Position numbers and translations under genes: made by a program. The notes under the pieces were generated by a model, which was not told where the DNA came from, did not search any database, and saw nothing but the letters and a program-made list of their open reading frames with translations. DNA of 11,287 nt. Origin: Chloroflexota bacterium. Lineage in GTDB: Bacteria > Chloroflexota > Limnocylindria > Limnocylindrales > CSP1-4. The DNA lies in the NCBI GenBank assembly GCA_030271555.1, contig JARXKQ010000018.1, positions 1 through 11,287 on the forward strand, read 5' to 3'. Shown in pieces: positions 10,621 through 11,287 of this stretch (its first letter is position 1; every line of letters begins with the position of its first letter).

Positions 10621-11121
10621 TTGACGATCCCTTTCGCGGCACTCTTCACATTGGTCGCCGCGCTCCTCGAGGCAACGGTGCTGCCGGAGCTACCGATCGC
10701 CGGCGCCACCGTAGATCTCGTCCTCGTGTTCGCTGTGTGCGCGACGATCGTTCTGGGCATAGAAGACGGGCTGGCCGCCGCGTTCCTGGGCGGGATGCTG
10801 ATCGATCTGCTCATCCCAGACCGACCCCTGGGCGCGGCAACGCTCACGCTTCTGCTCGTGCTCAGTCTCGCGATCGTGGTCGCGCGCCTCGGCGGACCTA
10901 GCCGGCGTTGGTTGGCAGTCGCGATGGTCGTCGTCCTAACGCCACTCATGCACGGACTGATGGCGCTGATTCTCGTCGCAACCGAAGGCGTGCCGCTCGC
11001 CCTTTCGCTCACTAGTGTGCTCGTCGCCGCATTCATGAACGGCCTCGTCGCGATCCCGGTCGCGGCCCTGTTCACGGCGATCGAACGGCGCTTGGGCACG
11101 CCCGAGCGGGTCGACTGGTGA
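10621..11121 (+). CDS. mreD: Rod shape-determining protein MreD
   Basis: A small hydrophobic protein (166 residues from TTG 10621) with about five membrane segments, roughly at 5-20, 30-47, 50-64, 73-90, 97-120 and 126-152 (some may merge). The block AAFLGGMLIDLLIPDRPLGAATL (52-74), with the Gly-Gly...Asp-Leu-Leu...Pro-Leu-Gly pattern, is the most recognisable MreD signature. MreD is part of the membrane elongasome with MreC, RodA and PBP2, guiding lateral wall synthesis. The TTG is preferred because GGAG sits seven nt upstream; GTG 10591 would add ten residues but has no SD. mreB and mreC are not directly upstream, where they usually lie; instead parA is divergent. The next gene, 18 nt downstream, is a PBP2 gene, which supports the assignment. 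MreD sequences are very divergent, so the family call leans on context. Confidence 0.8.
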   Translation: MTIPFAALFTLVAALLEATVLPELPIAGATVDLVLVFAVCATIVLGIEDGLAAAFLGGMLIDLLIPDRPLGAATLTLLLVLSLAIVVARLGGPSRRWLAVAMVVVLTPLMHGLMALILVATEGVPLALSLTSVLVAAFMNGLVAIPVAALFTAIERRLGTPERVDW

Positions 11122-11139
11122 CCAACCTGGGTCAGACGC

Positions 11140-11287
11140 ATGCCTGATTACGTGCTGGGGCGGCCGGAACCGCCGCAGAACCGGCTGGGCGTCCGCTTCG
11201 GCGTCTTTGGGCTGATCATCGTGCTGGTAGTCGGTGCCCTCACCACCCGGCTCTTCTACATGCAGGCGGTTCAGGGCGGCTATTACA
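11140..11287 (+). CDS. mrdA: Penicillin-binding protein 2 (peptidoglycan transpeptidase), 5' end only (partial)
   Basis: ATG 11140 opens a frame running off the right edge; 49 codons are visible. A short cytoplasmic head (MPDYVLGRPEPPQNRLG) is followed by one membrane anchor (about 18-36, RFGVFGLIIVLVVGALTTR) and then LFYMQAVQGGYY. The 'RL-YLQV-xG-xY' continuation straight after the anchor is characteristic of class B penicillin-binding proteins such as PBP2/MrdA, the elongasome transpeptidase that crosslinks peptidoglycan outside the membrane. The catalytic SxxK, SxN and KTG motifs lie beyond the window, so this is based on the N-terminus and the mreD neighbour. PBP2 (mrdA) is favoured over FtsI because of mreD. 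The 18-nt gap after mreD suggests one operon. The SD is weak. Confidence 0.78.
   Translation, partial: MPDYVLGRPEPPQNRLGVRFGVFGLIIVLVVGALTTRLFYMQAVQGGYY

Overview
The window is a GC-rich bacterial chromosome segment. No search could be run, so the lineage is an inference. The GC content, the many GTG/TTG starts and the look of Prs, GyrA and GyrB suggest an uncultured Chloroflexota-like bacterium (Limnocylindria-type), with an actinobacterial-like lineage as the alternative. Two good parS sites beside parA-parB, together with both gyrase genes, point to an origin-proximal position. No dnaA, dnaN, recF or convincing DnaA-box cluster lies inside the window.

Layout. (1) The left edge (1-82, minus) is the 5' end of a family-2 glycosyltransferase cut by the window. 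It is divergent from a 528-residue polytopic GT-C/PMT-like membrane protein (257-1843, plus), so the two may form a lipid-linked-sugar pair. (2) The rest, up to 10314, is one minus-strand block: parA - parB - gyrB - alkD-like - gyrA - prs - orf78. Every junction is an overlap, five of them exact 4-nt ATGA/GTGA overlaps under the chosen starts, so about 8.5 kb carries no intergenic base. Its last stop codon abuts the stop codon of the convergent GT-C gene. (3) The 10315-10620 spacer separates parA from the plus-strand cell-shape genes. It holds two parS palindromes, extra TTCACG half-sites in 11-bp register with one of them, and candidate -10 elements. (4) On the right, mreD (plus) is followed after 18 nt by the 5' end of a PBP2/mrdA gene that leaves the window.

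How they work together. The long block combines chromosome partition (ParA, ParB, parS), supercoiling control (GyrA2B2), a HEAT-like alkylpurine glycosylase relative inserted between the gyrase genes, and PRPP supply for nucleotide synthesis. It is transcribed away from a wall-elongation module (MreD, PBP2). The most interesting signals are the fully overlapping par-gyr-alkD-prs chain, the helically phased half-sites next to parS, and two non-canonical residues in the quinolone pocket (GyrA Val83; GyrB Phe471, equivalent to E. coli 447).
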